In this document: piece by piece, positions 12,096 through 24,081 of the stretch
Layout of the letters: every line of letters starts with the position of its first letter
Position numbering within the stretch: the first letter of the stretch is position 1
Assembly (NCBI GenBank): GCA_037447655.1
Contig: JBBHKE010002850.1
Location: 1 to 62,000, forward strand
Reading direction: 5' to 3'
Source of the DNA: Zygnema cylindricum
Lineage: Eukaryota > Streptophyta > Zygnematophyceae > Zygnematales > Zygnemataceae
Length of the DNA: 62,000 bases
Notes under the pieces: generated by a model
Seen by the model: the letters and a program-made list of their open reading frames with translations, nothing else
What the model was told of the DNA's origin: nothing
Databases searched by the model: none
Made by a program: the position numbers and the translations under genes

Positions 12096-13038
12096 GGCCC
12101 CCTCTGGAATGTTATGGATTGAGGCTACATTTCTTAACGAGGATTTTTATAGGTTGATACTTGTGGAATCGGTGGCTAGTAAATCCGGGTAAGGGAAGGA
12201 AAGAAAAGAAAAGAAAAGAAAGGAAAAGAAAAAGAGAAGGAGAGCATCGACACACAAACGAGGGAACAGTTCCTGCTGTTATGAATTTGTGATTTGTGAA
12301 ATAGTTGAATTGCCCATGTATAATATAGCTCTTTTTCTGTTGTTTATTTAATCATCATTTCCTTTCTAGAGATTGTTTAATGAAAATACCGTACTAGCTC
12401 CGTTCTTTGTACAAATATTTTTGAGCAACAAAATAGTGAGGATGTGCCTGATGTGTAATTAATCTAATGTACTTGTCACTGAAACACTTTTGTTACTTTG
12501 GGGCGCCTTCAAAATCAACTGTTTAGCCATATGAACAAATTTTAATTTTAATTTTATTTTCATTTTCGATGCAAATCCTGTGACTATTTAGAACTGTAAA
12601 CAAATACACTGTCTCCATCACATAACTGGATTATGAAGGATAAGGTCTAAAAACTCCAGCCTTGAAAAAGGGATATGTAACTTAGAAAAATAAAGAAATG
12701 TAGCTAAAAAATACTCCGTCTGAGGAGAATGTTTCCTCCAATCCAGTCAGTAGATTCTTAACCGCCTGAAAAAAAAAGTGACAAACCACATGTTTCTTAC
12801 TTCCTCAACGGGAATAGGAGGGAAGAGGATGAGGAGGGAGGGGAGGGGAAGAGGAGAGGAGACATCTTTCCCCTAAGGGAATATGTATCTTTTGTTGTAT
12901 CTTTTATAAACATTGTATCTTTTGTATCCTTTGTACCTTTTGAATCAATTGTAAACCTCCGTCTTTGTATGTCGTCCATTTCGAACCTTGACATAACTTC
13001 ATTGACAGCTCCTGAAGTCATTCTCCGGTCAGTTTCAG
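12096..13038. other. Intergenic: short repeats, 3' flank of minus-strand gene
   Basis: 12190-12240 is an AAAGAA-type purine microsatellite. 12885-12945 has tandem TTGTATCTTTT words just downstream of the stop at 13039 and is probably 3' UTR. Nothing else recognised. Confidence 0.5.
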
Positions 13039-16000
13039 TCATTTCTCCTCCAGCCTACGATTTACATGCGTGGAAATCGATCTCGGTCTTTCTGACGCAT
13101 GAGACTTTGACGACAACAGAACGGAGGAAGTCAATTTGTGCGTGTTTTGCGTCCGAAGGGGTTCTATTTTAGTTATACCCATAATAGCTGATGCACTACG
13201 GCCACATTCAATAATGCGACTTTCTGCATTATTTCTAATATAATTAATTATAGTTGATGCACTACGGTCTCGTCCAATAATTTGGCTTTCTGTAGTATTG
13301 CTGTTATCTATTATAATAATTGATGCACTGCGGTCTTGTCCAACAATTCGACTTTCTGCATTATTGCTTTTAATTCTAATAGCAGATGCACTATGGTCAC
13401 GTCCAATAATGTGGCTTTCTCCATTATTATAGTAATAATAACTTCTTTGGGAACCTGTACTAGAGAAGGATGCCGAAGGTCCCCTAGTATGACTACTGAC
13501 AGGGGAAACGCCTTCTTTCCCACGGTTAATTTTTTCTCCCTGGTTTATCTCTATTAATTTTTTTAGTCTGTTTGAATCTGTACCATTGTCAGCCGATTTA
13601 GGAGACTCTAAGCCTCGCAATTTTCCTATTATCAAGGTTTTCTGACTGTTTTCCAAAAGGCCTCCTGTGAACCCTTCGGCACGAGCTGTAACAGACTCAT
13701 CTACTGTTTGTGAGAGATATGGTGCATTATTATTCCTGAACTTTGTTTGTTCTCCACTAGGTAATGTTGTCATTAGCGCATCATTTGTTTTCCAGTCGTC
13801 TTCTTTTGATTTTACCACTTTGATGTGGTTGACGTAAGCCTCTTGTGACAAGTTATGACTGTTCCAGGATGTACTTTTGTAGGTACCTTCTGTACTTCCT
13901 GTACTTTCTGATCTTGTCTTTGCGGATGATGAATTACCCTCTAAGCCTGAAATTGGATTCTTAATCAGAACGGATGGGCTTAATGTCGGGGCTTGAAACT
14001 TTCTCGTTGATATTTCTGCATTTGTCTGTGTCTTATGATCTTTATCTAAAAAATAGGAAGCCACAGAATCCCCATCTTCATCACAATGTCCATTGAGGTT
14101 TCTTCTAGTTGCATCTCGTTTGAAAGTTTGAGAAGACGGGAAGACGAGAGAGGATCCAGCCAGTTCAACCTGAGAACTCTCCTTATAAGGTGTGTATTTT
14201 AGCTTGTAAAGTAATGATTGTTTAGTGGCCTCTCTTTGTGGAGAACTCTCCTCGAACAGAGCTTGAGAACTGTGATTTGAAGTACCTGCCACATTCGCTG
14301 ATGTTATCGGTGGATCTGCTGATGTCACTATTCGACCTGCAGATGTCATTGGAGGTGGCAGATCCTGGGCCTTCATGCTTGCTGATGTCATTTGAGTGTG
14401 TCTTTTTGCTGGACTGGACATTTCTTGGGTGGAAGATACTTGTCGTTGTAACTGTAATGACATTTGTTGCTTGTGGTAATGCCCATTGTGTTCAACATTG
14501 TAATCAACAGGAGATGATAATTTAACACCAGAATTGTTGGGACTATGATCTATATAATCGATTGTACGCTCATCGATTTTCTTGGAAATTTCTCTTCGTG
14601 TCTGTTGAATTGAAGCATTGATGTGCTTGATCCATGTTTTGGTCTCATCCTACACAAAATAATAATAGAAACATGAGCTGGTATAAGATAGTTGCCCTTT
14701 TCTAGTCAAGGGTGAGGTAGTAATTGACCTTTATTCTTAGCAATGGCTAAGGAATCGACTTGTAACGTGACAATTTTAAAAATTAATATTTATTACACAA
14801 ATTAGAATTGTTGTATGTTATTATCTCACAAATTATTTGACTGGTCACATCTGATGTAGATGGAGTGAAGGAGGGAAAGAGAGAGATATAGAGAAAAGGG
14901 GAAGCGAGCGAGGGAGGGAAAGAGAGACAAAAAAGGGGAGGAGAGAAAGAGAAGAAAAGAGAGGGAGGGACAGATACAGACATAGAAAAAGGGGAGGGAG
15001 AGAGGGGGTGGGAAAGGGAGAAACCTAGGGAGGGGGACAGATGAGAAAGAAAAAGGGAAGAAGGAGAGGCAGGCAGAGGGACAGGGAGCTGCCCATCACT
15101 ATAAGTGTAAAAGAATTATTAGTATTAAAGCAAAATTAGTATCAACAACATTAATTGATAATAGTTAACTTCCTTAAATAGTTCTTTAACATAATTTCAT
15201 GAGTTGCCAGCAAAACAAGTCATGACCAAATTAGCATTATTAACACTAATAGCGATGGATTGTTGCATTTTAGTTTTTTATGAAGAAAAGACTTCCAGGA
15301 TGATGATGGTTATTATAGAATGTGCTCACAATATTCGCAGAAACAAAAGTTAGTTGCTTTACTCCTGGTGCCAGAACCTGGAATTCCAATCCTGTCGCTG
15401 CCTGTATTTCCCTCTCCCCCCTCCCCCCGAAAATTAATTTTGCCACAACAATAGATGAGCTTTAAAATTTTGTCATAGTGCACACCACTCATCGCTATCA
15501 GAGTAAGTGAACATTAGCGTTTCACTTTATTAAAGTTACCTACTCTAAATTATGTTTTGACCCTTCGCTCATTTTTTATCACTTAACTAAAGAGTGTTAT
15601 TAACACTAATTTATGATATTGGGTCCAAAAAGCACTCACTCAAGTTAGATAATAACGATGGCAGTGTACTACACTACAACTTTAGCTTGTGCATGTTTGG
15701 GATAATCTTTCAATTCATTTGAAGGAATTCAAGCATTTTACGTCAATCATTAGGATTCATGTCATATAAACGTAAATAAATTACGCATGAATAAACGCGT
15801 ATAGTTGAGGATTCAATGGTTTGTTTCTTGGCGCATTGGTTAGTATTTATGAAATTGACTGCTCACAAATTGCTGATTTTTTATTTGGCCAACGTTAGTT
15901 GTACCGTTTCCCAGAATATCTTTCAACCTATTCAATAGAGGCTCGTCATTTTTCATTTTAGCGTAGACAACCGGGTGACATTTTTACCTTTATTCTGCCT

Positions 16001-19000
16001 GTTTCCTTTTTTCTGTTCTCTAATACTCAGATGGTTTACCATAGTGCATTTACGGTGAAGTACTAATTTTTACGTATGTACGTTTACAATAACACAGGAG
16101 TGTGCTAGGGAGTCCAGATAGAGTCTTTTTTCTTTCTTAGCTAGCGTCACAATTTGTGGGGTCAGTAAAGTGTTGCTTTCCCATAAGAAAACCTCTCACT
16201 TTCATTTTGCGTTTTTGTTCCTTTCATGTGCTTAGATTGTTTACCATGGCCCATTCTTTAATAGTGTTTTAACAAGTGAAAACACTCTTTGGGAACTCTC
16301 CCTTGAGAAGTGGAATGGAAAGTCATACGCTTGTAGAGGCCCCAGTGAGAGAAACTACATGTCGAACATAAGGTGTTGAAGCGTCTTGACTCTGTCCCCA
16401 ACCTCAAAACGTTTTCAAGCTTTAAACTATGATTACCCAGAAACTTAGGTGACATAAGTTATGAGTCCAAAAAAGTTGCTTATAACTGCCTGACCAAGCC
16501 TAAAAAGAAGCATATATGTGATCAACCTATATACGTGGAGCTCAGAGTCCCATCTTAATCATCATCATGATGAAAGTTAAACTGAAAAACAAGCCAAAGT
16601 AGCCATAAGGGACAGGAACGCTGTATCGAGACTGAACCAATGCATGTGGGTTTGGAGATCTAAGGAAGCCTTTAGCATCTTTATGTGTTGTAGTATATAC
16701 TCACACAATTTGCCTTCCATTTATGTAAGCAGCAATAAAAAAAAAATACAAAAAAAAAGCTTATCCACCTTAAAAACAAGTAGTTTGCTTGGCACAAGAA
16801 CTAGCCAGCATTCACCCTTTATGAACTGCGTTGGACGGGATTTTTGTAAGACATGGCCACATTTGATAACCGTACGATCCTGCGTGGACTCATTAAAATA
16901 GAAGCCATTAAGGATGAGAGTGAAGCACTTGAAGCCAGGGAGCATGGAAGTCCATCCTTCTCAAAATGTGCTCTTACACATTTTTGATACAAAATATGCT
17001 AAATAAGTAAATATGATAAAATAATGCAGAATAATTTCGAGTCAGTCATGAGAAGAGAAGCAATTTGAAATCGATTGATGTATGTGGATTTGCAGAAACG
17101 TTTTAGACACATACCAGGCCAGTTATTCCCTTTGGGTTGCGAACAATGTCCTCCACTTTCATCTTCTGCGTCATACACTGCAAATCCTCTCGAAAACATC
17201 CTGAAACTATTTTAATGGAAGAGAATGCTTCATAATTAACAATCGTTTATCGATATCATACATCTATAATTAGACCAGATCACAAATTTCAAAATTTCGG
17301 TCATCGTGAACCACTACAAAAGTTAATAACACAAATGAGGTGCCGGTTTTTTCTGGCCACTGCACACAAGATAGCGTTGCAAATGCCGATTGGCTCTTTT
17401 CTTAACGCTTATTTGGTAAGTGGTTGAAAATATTCATCAGAAATAAATTAGAATAGATAACACTAAAATAAAGCCCATGCTATAAATTCCTTAAACGCTA
17501 ATAGCGATCCACAGTGTAGCATTACATAAGAGGACATCAGTCTAGAATCCAAAAACTACTTTGCTTAAACTGCGTCCTATGAAAGGAAATAGCCTAAGAA
17601 TGTAAAGAAATTTACATGATTGCATGGGATCAAGAAAAACCTGAAGGAGATGTTGTAAGCACTGTCGCTCGGCCAGATTTTGAACTAACACTTGCCATTC
17701 CACGTGTCTGCAACTCCTTATTTTGATGTGATTAAATTGTCAATTAGACGAGCTTTAAGAATGCTTTACCTCATATAGCCATGCTAAAAAAAAAACCATG
17801 AAGAAGCATTCTATAGATCAGTGCATGCTGTGCTTAATGTATATTCTTTTTCTAAAACGAAGCAAGGCATAATATGGAGAATAGACGATACCAAAAAATG
17901 AAAACAAAAGCCTGAGTTTAACAACAAAAGATTATCCTCAAATATCGATCCTTAAAATGGGACCCTAAAAAGTTCATCCTACTAGAGAGGAGGAGTATCA
18001 GCTTATGTGCCTCATTGATGACAAGACTGTAACGTTTGACATTAGCTTTACATAACAAACTGGCGGGACATGGAAAAAAAAAATTAAGTCCTTATTTGTG
18101 ACATCAATCACAGTCAAACAAAAACCACAAAATGAGAGATTTACAGTGGTTACAAAGAACTGTAAAACCCAACTTACTCAAATTGAATATGCAAGAAATA
18201 GTCATAATTGTCGTTTTCGGCGCCAGTGTAGTACTGATAAGAAGAAAAGGTTTGGCACTGCAAAACAGTAGTATATAACAAAAAGGATGTCTGAATCGCT
18301 AAAATTTCCTCATTTCCTTAGTAAGAGATGCCACTGAGAACTCAATCAATGCACATCTTTGTTTTATTCTCTAAATTTTTTATGCGGCTATTACCCTGAG
18401 GAGAACATCCTTTTCTTGGAGGCGAAATACACAACGAGTAAAATCAACTTGCAAGATACACCTTCTCCAGTCACCTGTCTGCATCAATGGCAAGAAATAG
18501 TGATCAGCTCCAAGTCTACTGAATACATAATCTGTTTTTCAAATAATGCAGCTTGCCGGTAATAGTTATTTGTGGAAGAAATGACTCCAATCAGATGAAC
18601 ACCATTACAAATTTGACATTCTGCACCAATCAGCCTGCCTGACTTGAATTGTGAATCAGACAATTCTAAACTGGTGGTTTTCTTTGAAGTGATCATCAAT
18701 TTACTGTCGCAAGACTCAACTGTTAGGTACGGAATTGAACAGGAGAGCTCTCCACAGTGTACTGAACTGACCTGAGTAAGTATACTCTCCATTCACATTA
18801 CAGTGCGTTAAAAAAAACCTATTCTACTATACTATTTATGCTAAACCATGAATCGATTTTAGCCTTAAGAAACAATTAGTGAGAAACAACTTTATTTCCG
18901 GTGCGAATGGCGTGAACGATTCTGAACCACACGCTACGAAAAAAAAATAGCATAATTGATGCTCTTTTGTGCCCAGAGAGCAAAAAAAACCAGGATCACC

Positions 19001-19972
19001 CTTGTGTCACTAATAATAATAGCAATCCACGCTGTAATTATCCACTAGCCTCAAAACACCATGCTCACAAGTAGAAGTTAGAATCAAAATGAAGCATAGA
19101 CCGGCCTTCCAGTAATTTTTCTCTGTTTTATAGAATGCATGAGAGAGTACCTTCTTTTGAAGAAGGGTTTTCAGAGTGGATCCGCCTCCATGTTGAGGAT
19201 CATTAAGTGCAATATGAAATGAAAAAAGCTGTGTGTAACTGATCTGAGACGGGCCGCTAATCGTCATATTGCAAAAGAAAAATGAAAAGTCGACCAAAAA
19301 ACTGTTTGGTTGTAAAAGAACAAGTTAATCAAAAGTTGTATGAACAATAATTTCAAGATATAGATTCATACTCCGAGATCGAGTAGCCTTGGATAAGACA
19401 AACTGGATTCAACTAAAAAAAAAATGTACGGCAAGAAGAGTAGGTGTTTTTCAGAAGAGTTTCGGAAATATTTGGCAGGAAGGGTGTAAGCGAACTAAAA
19501 TGCTACATCGACATACAATCAATTTCGAACTTAGACAATTGCAGAGAAACATACGAGCTAGGAACAGACGCTGCAAAACTTTTGAGACAGACAAAGTACA
19601 GAAAAGTGATGTATCTTTATTTATTTCGAGCAATCATACAGAATACAAAGAGGATATGTTCTTTGAAAACATGGTCTAAGGATTGGTCAGATATGCAAGC
19701 AACTGTATTTCTATTCCGGTGACAACAGTTTCTCAGGAGTACAAATGGATGCCATGGAAGTACAAATTCCATTTTTCTAGAAGCTTCTTTTTTTCTTTTC
19801 CTCTTTTTGCGAAGAATTCTACCTCTTCCTCAATGAAACAGCTGTAGTCCAACTGAGCCTTCTGGCAGCACAAATTGACACGTGGCAAACAAAAGAAGCT
19901 GAAACGGGCAAACCATAAAATTTTATTTCTGATGACTATTTCTGAGTCGGCGCGCTTCAAAGTTTTCTCCAA
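13039..19972 (-). CDS. Possible REC114/PHS1-like protein with long disordered tail
   Basis: Proposed exons, 5' to 3': 19972-19823, about 19250-19151, 18771-18586, 18478-18395, 17200-17115, 14649-13039. Most junctions keep phase. 18395 to 17200 does not, so a small exon is missing there. The start Met at 19972 opens a segment with ILWFARFSFF. The next exons give LMITSKKTTSLELSDSQ, LIGAECQICNGVHLIG and GDWRRCILQVDF, then a helix-like CFREDLQCMTQKMKVEDI. The order (W-x-ARF, beta strands, LIG...LFG-like, R-x-F-x-V-x-F-like strand, C-rich helix) resembles the N-terminal PH domain of REC114, called PHS1 in plants, which promotes meiotic double-strand breaks. This is a pattern match, not a proven homology. 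The last exon (536 codons) is Ser/Thr/Asn-rich and low-complexity, as in REC114 family middles, and contains four 21-22-residue repeats. That the gene exists is more secure than its identity. Confidence 0.45.
13190..13455 (-). repeat. In-frame tandem repeat in last exon (4 x 21-22 residues)
   Basis: Four copies of a unit containing ES-x-I-I-G-R-D-R-S-A-S-A-I, with starts spaced 66, 66 and 63 bp (GATGCACTACGG on the + strand at 13190, 13256, 13322, 13385). The spacing is always a multiple of three and no copy has a stop, so the repeat has expanded under coding constraint. The fourth (C-terminal) copy is the most diverged (RIIECGRSASAI). Confidence 0.85.
14865..15085. repeat. GA-rich microsatellite in intron
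   Basis: Imperfect GAGAGGG/GGAAAGA tract, in the intron between exons 17200-17115 and 14649-13039 of the REC114-like gene. Confidence 0.8.
15480..15671. mobile_element. MITE family A copy (intronic)
   Basis: Ends ACACCACTCATCGCTATCAG and, inverted, AATAACGATGGCAGTGTA. Interior shares the GAGTGTTATTAACACTAATT words of other copies. Lies in an intron of the REC114-like gene. Confidence 0.6.
17305..17520. mobile_element. MITE family A copy (intronic), degenerate left end
   Basis: The right end AACGCTAATAGCGATCCACA-GTGTA is clear. The interior GGTGCCGGTTTTTTCTGGCC matches the copy at 31542-31750. The left end is worn. Confidence 0.55.
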
Positions 19973-20383
19973 AGCGGAACCCCGTTGCAGCTCAACACCA
20001 TGTTAATCCCAATATCGGACATGTATCGATGTAATATCGGGCAGTTAGCCCCGTTTCTGATTGTAATCCTGACGTCATTTTGTCTGCCGTGAAACGCTCG
20101 CCGGCATCGAAAGCAATTTCTGTTTTAGCAGCTCGATTCGATAAAATCAACGGCTATTACGCCGCCGTCACACCCTTTGGTGAAATAACCGGCTTCGATT
20201 GGTTACGAGGTTATTAGTATGTAGTAAGATTGAATATTAATGAAACTTGGGTTGACTTGACGAGGACCACTTTCTTTCCGGCGATATTTCATGTATGAGT
20301 TAGAGATTTTGGTCTAGGATGTACTCTTATAAGCTAAAATAAAAGCATGTATACAATAAAAACATGTCATTCTCCGAAAGCTT
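19973..20383. other. 5' flank of minus-strand gene
   Basis: GC-richer than its surroundings. Contains a palindromic TGACGTCA at 20070-20077, a possible bZIP-type site about 100 bp upstream of the proposed start. No gene seen. Confidence 0.35.
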
Positions 20384-20753
20384 TGTTCAAGAAAGTGATG
20401 TGACTACAATATTTATCACCATTAGTGCGGTGCCCGTCGCTATTAGAGTTAACAATAAATTGAGCATTTTACTGCGACTTTCCTTGACCCTACCACTTTG
20501 ATTCTCCAAGTTTTTGAATTCGTATCAATAACAATGTTATAAAAGCCTTTTACGTGACCAGTGTTTACAATAATGTATGCAAGTATTGATGTTGTCAACC
20601 TGATATTGACCTAAGAACACATTTTAAACAAAAAAAAGAAAAAATGCAAACAAATGCAATAAATGCATGGGCAAACAAGTTGACAACTATCATTGTTTAC
20701 TTTTAGCTTATCTAACATTTTTTTTACATTAGCAATGTGGACATTTTAGCGAC
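20384..20753. repeat. Diverged repeat module, copy 1 (no MITE)
   Basis: TACCACTTTGATTCTCCA (about 20490), ACAATAATGTATGCAAGTAT (about 20567), ATGGGCAAACAAGTTGACAA (about 20668) and ATTGTTTACTTTTAGCTTAT (about 20693) recur in the same order in copy 2 at 21160-21660. Here the last two are adjacent. Confidence 0.8.
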
Positions 20754-21159
20754 GAGGGCTTAATTCAAGAAAGTGACGTGACTACACTGTTTACCACCAT
20801 TAATGTGGTGCTCATACTTTGTAAACGAAGATTCATAATTGGTTCTTGGTTTCTATTCGTATTTATGATGCGCTTGTTTAGTAAAACACATGAACTAGTG
20901 TAGACCTGTGTTGACTTACAAAACTTTTACCAACATCAATGTTGGAGTGGATTTGCTAACACAACTGCCACCTTGATAGAAGTATATTGCCCGTCGGTTT
21001 TAGTTAATCGATTGAAAATCGGGTAAGTGTTTTTTTACCCAAAATCACAAGTTAGTGCTAATTACACAAATTAAGTGGGTGGCTCGTGACGAGTAACATG
21101 GCAAAACATGATTTTAGTGTAGTTAACTTTAATGGTGTTAATGCTAACCATTCAAATAG

Positions 21160-21660
21160 TGATGGAAGTTGTAGCTTAACGATAAAACTTAGCATATTAC
21201 TGAGACTTTTCTTGATCCTACCACTTTGATTCTCCACATTTTTGAATTTCCTACCAATAATTATATTATAAAAACCTTTTACAAGACCAATGTTTACAAT
21301 AATGTGTGCAAGTATTGATGTTGTCAACACATTTTTGTTTGCGATAAATGCACGGGCAAACAAATTCGACAACTACAAAGCCCATCGTTTTTAGTGTTAA
21401 AGTTTTTTCGCCACTCACAACATTTTTTCCTTTTTTCTCTGTGCACACTTGTCGGATTGTCAATCTGATGGTTGCTATTGGAAGGCGAGATTTTCAACTT
21501 TCCTGTTGGCCGTCTCCGGTTGACAATCCGACAAGTGTGCACGGCAAAAAAATTTATTATGGAAAAAAATTTCACAATAATAACGATTAGTTGTGTTCCA
21601 TTGTTTACTTTTAGCTTATGTAACACTTTTTTGACATTAACAATGTAGACATTTTTTGCG
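21160..21660. repeat. Diverged repeat module, copy 2 (with MITE inserted)
   Basis: Same ordered words as copy 1 (20384-20753), but about 225 bp of MITE family A sequence lies between the GACAACTA and ATTGTTTACTTTTAGC words. Confidence 0.8.
21380..21592. mobile_element. MITE family A copy, hairpin subtype
   Basis: Foldback sequence: TCTGTGCACACTTGTCGGAT on one arm pairs with CCGACAAGTGTGCACGG on the other. ATCGTTTTTAGTGTTAAAG and AATAATAACGAT form the outer ends. Confidence 0.7.
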
Positions 21661-21951
21661 CGGCTAAAGTTATTATTTCACCACCTTTGGTCTTGTATGA
21701 CATTTCTCCCTCTCATTTTGCCTTCTATTATTTCATACATCAAATGGTTTAATATTGTGCCTTTACTTTTTTAAACCTATTATTTGTCACGTGGAAGTAC
21801 TTTAGCACAAGTAGTTTATTATGAAGAATGCATGATAAATTAAAAAGCACGATGGTAAACCATCTGAGTCTGGGGGTACAAAAGGGGTGGCATGACCAAC
21901 ACTGAAAAACAACAATAAAAAACAAAAAGAGCGACAAAAACACACCCTAAA

Positions 21952-23430
21952 ATTGCCATTGATTATGGGTAAAATGGAGTTACTCAAAATGTTTACAAAC
22001 GTACAAATGATCATAAACTTCATTAAAATTTTGCAATGGTAAACCATCGAGGTAATAGAAACAAAGAAAAATAGTTCAACCTGTACGCGCAAGCATCCCA
22101 TACATTAAAAAAAAAATAAGGGAAACGACGCTAACTGTTAGAAGGTACAGAAAATTTGAATAGTATCTTTCATTCCACACAAAGGTTCGATACAATGTAC
22201 ACTGTGCATCGCTATTAGTGTAAAGGTTGTTTTTTGCCACATTTTTTCTCCGTACACACTTGTCCGATTTTAATTTGAGACCGCCAATCGGAAGCTGGGA
22301 ATCTTACCTTTCAATAGCAACCGCCAGATCTACAATCCGACATGTCTGTAAGTAGAAACGATTTCTTAAGTGGCGAAAAAATACTAATACTAATAGCGAT
22401 GCAAGGTGTACTTTAAAACACTCCTAGTAAATAACTGCATGCACTATAATCAGATAACATGGTTACTACTGGCCAAGGCAATCAAATTCTTTAAAGAATT
22501 TACAGTTATTTTGGTTTGAAAACGATGGTGATATTGCTTTTACATTGACCAGCGGGTTGAGATTCTTGCGGATGACCACAGCCTCAATCACTATTAGTCT
22601 CTATTATTATAAATCACTGTTACGATATTACTAGGAAATATGCATTGCGAGGTTCATTCTAGTATTATTAGGTCTAATCCAGGTCCAAATGACGCAACTG
22701 AATTTGCACTGTTTAAAGAATTAAACTTAAGAAAAAAACAATTCAGTATTATTTACGCTAATTTGTGGTCAGAAGATACCGGCACCAAATTACTGTTATT
22801 AACACTAATAACGATTCACGGTTTAAATTCCAATGGATTTGAGGTAGCCCACTAGAGACAAAAAAAAACTTTATGTTTGTAAAGTCATGAAGTCTCGACA
22901 AAATTAGAAGTAAACAAAGTTGTAATCCACCACTATGAAAAAGAGATGAATTCTATTATCTATTTCCGTAGCCATAATGTACAGTTGTAATAAATTTCCA
23001 ATTTATTTCAAAAGAAAGAAGAAGAAGATTAAGTAGTTAACTGGAAAATCCATTCATACATTCCTACACTAATACATTAACAAAAACTAACCACGTTAAA
23101 ACCAACCTCCCTCCCTCCCCCCCCTCCCTTTGGAACCATCAACGATAATTGTAAAAAAGAGCGGGATGTAAAATGCCCTTAAAGCCTCTTCCTCCTTCAG
23201 AACCATCGACAATAATTCTAAAACATTCAAGATGTAAAAGTACATTTTTAGGATTTTTTTTTTTTCGGCTTCTTTATCCAGACAAAGCGGATGAATTTGA
23301 GGCTCGAGCAATTTTTGACGCATTTTTCGCAGCGGCAAGAATAGCTTTTTTTGACTCCAAAAAATTAGGGTCATAACTAACACTGCACACACAAAAAAAA
23401 ACATTTATTATTAAATTCAATATTTAAACC
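21952..23430. repeat. 1.48-kb direct duplication, copy 1
   Basis: Nearly identical to 24082-25559 (offset 2130 bp, becoming 2129 after a one-base difference in the C-run near 23120). It includes a MITE and small open frames that are identical in both copies. No LTR-type ends (TG...CA), so a segmental or tandem duplication is more likely than an LTR pair. Confidence 0.93.
22197..22411. mobile_element. MITE family A copy, hairpin subtype
   Basis: 215 bp from TGTACACTGTGCATCGCTAT to the inverted ATAGCGATGCAAGGTGTAC. Its inner arms carry CTCCGTACACACTTGTCCGA. Duplicated with its host segment at 24327-24541. Confidence 0.8.
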
Positions 23431-24081
23431 GTGTGGTGGGGGAGAGGGTAAAGAAATGTTTGTTTGTTTTTTTTTTTTTTAATTTATTTTTTTTTTTTTT
23501 TTCGATTGATTGTGTATGTGTTTTTGTGTGCACGTTTGTGCGTATGATTTTTGGAACTAACTATTTGGGGGGGTGGAGAATCAAGCGATTCACGGGTAGA
23601 GCAGGGGAGCTAGTGATGACATAGGGGGGTCACACCTGTGGTTTCGCCAATGTGCGGGCTGTTGACAGCGGCCGCAGGCTAGATCCGGAGGTACATGGTT
23701 ACCGGGAGGATGTTCTGTCGCGTAATGTAGGAGGAAAAGACAAAAATGTAGGAGGAAAAGACGAAATAGGTCAGATCCGGAGGTACATGGTTACCGGGAG
23801 GGTGTTCTGTCGCGTAATGTAGGAGGAAAAGACGAAATAGGTCAGATCCGGAGGTACATGGTTACCGGGAGGGTGTTACTCAGGAGTCTTCAAAGAGGCG
23901 CCCGTTTTTTACTTAACGTGACTGATGTCACAAATAACGACCAAAAAATGTAACAAAAATGGGAGATTGGGAGGGAGAAGATTACATAGTAATAAATCTT
24001 ATGTTTTGGAATATAATATGGCCTCTAGTTTTACAGCTAGAAAACAGGAATGTAAAATGGCAAGTAAAGTCGACTTCTACT
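23431..24081. other. Spacer between the two 1.48-kb copies
   Basis: Contains T-rich runs at 23466-23503 and the 71-bp tandem repeat at 23681-23877. GC-richer near 23580-23700. No gene recognised. Confidence 0.6.
23681..23877. repeat. 71-bp tandem repeat, about 2.5 copies
   Basis: Units start at 23681, 23773 and 23844, each beginning AGATCCGGAGGTACATGGTT. The first unit carries an extra 21-bp internal duplication around GTAGGAGGAAAAGAC. The third is cut off after GGGAGGGTGTT. The copies are almost identical, so the array is young. Confidence 0.93.

Noticed and set aside
22640-22855. 71-codon open frame repeated identically at 24770-24985
   Set aside because: Identity is explained by the 1.48-kb duplication. 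The 3' part overlaps MITE-like sequence and there is no known motif.
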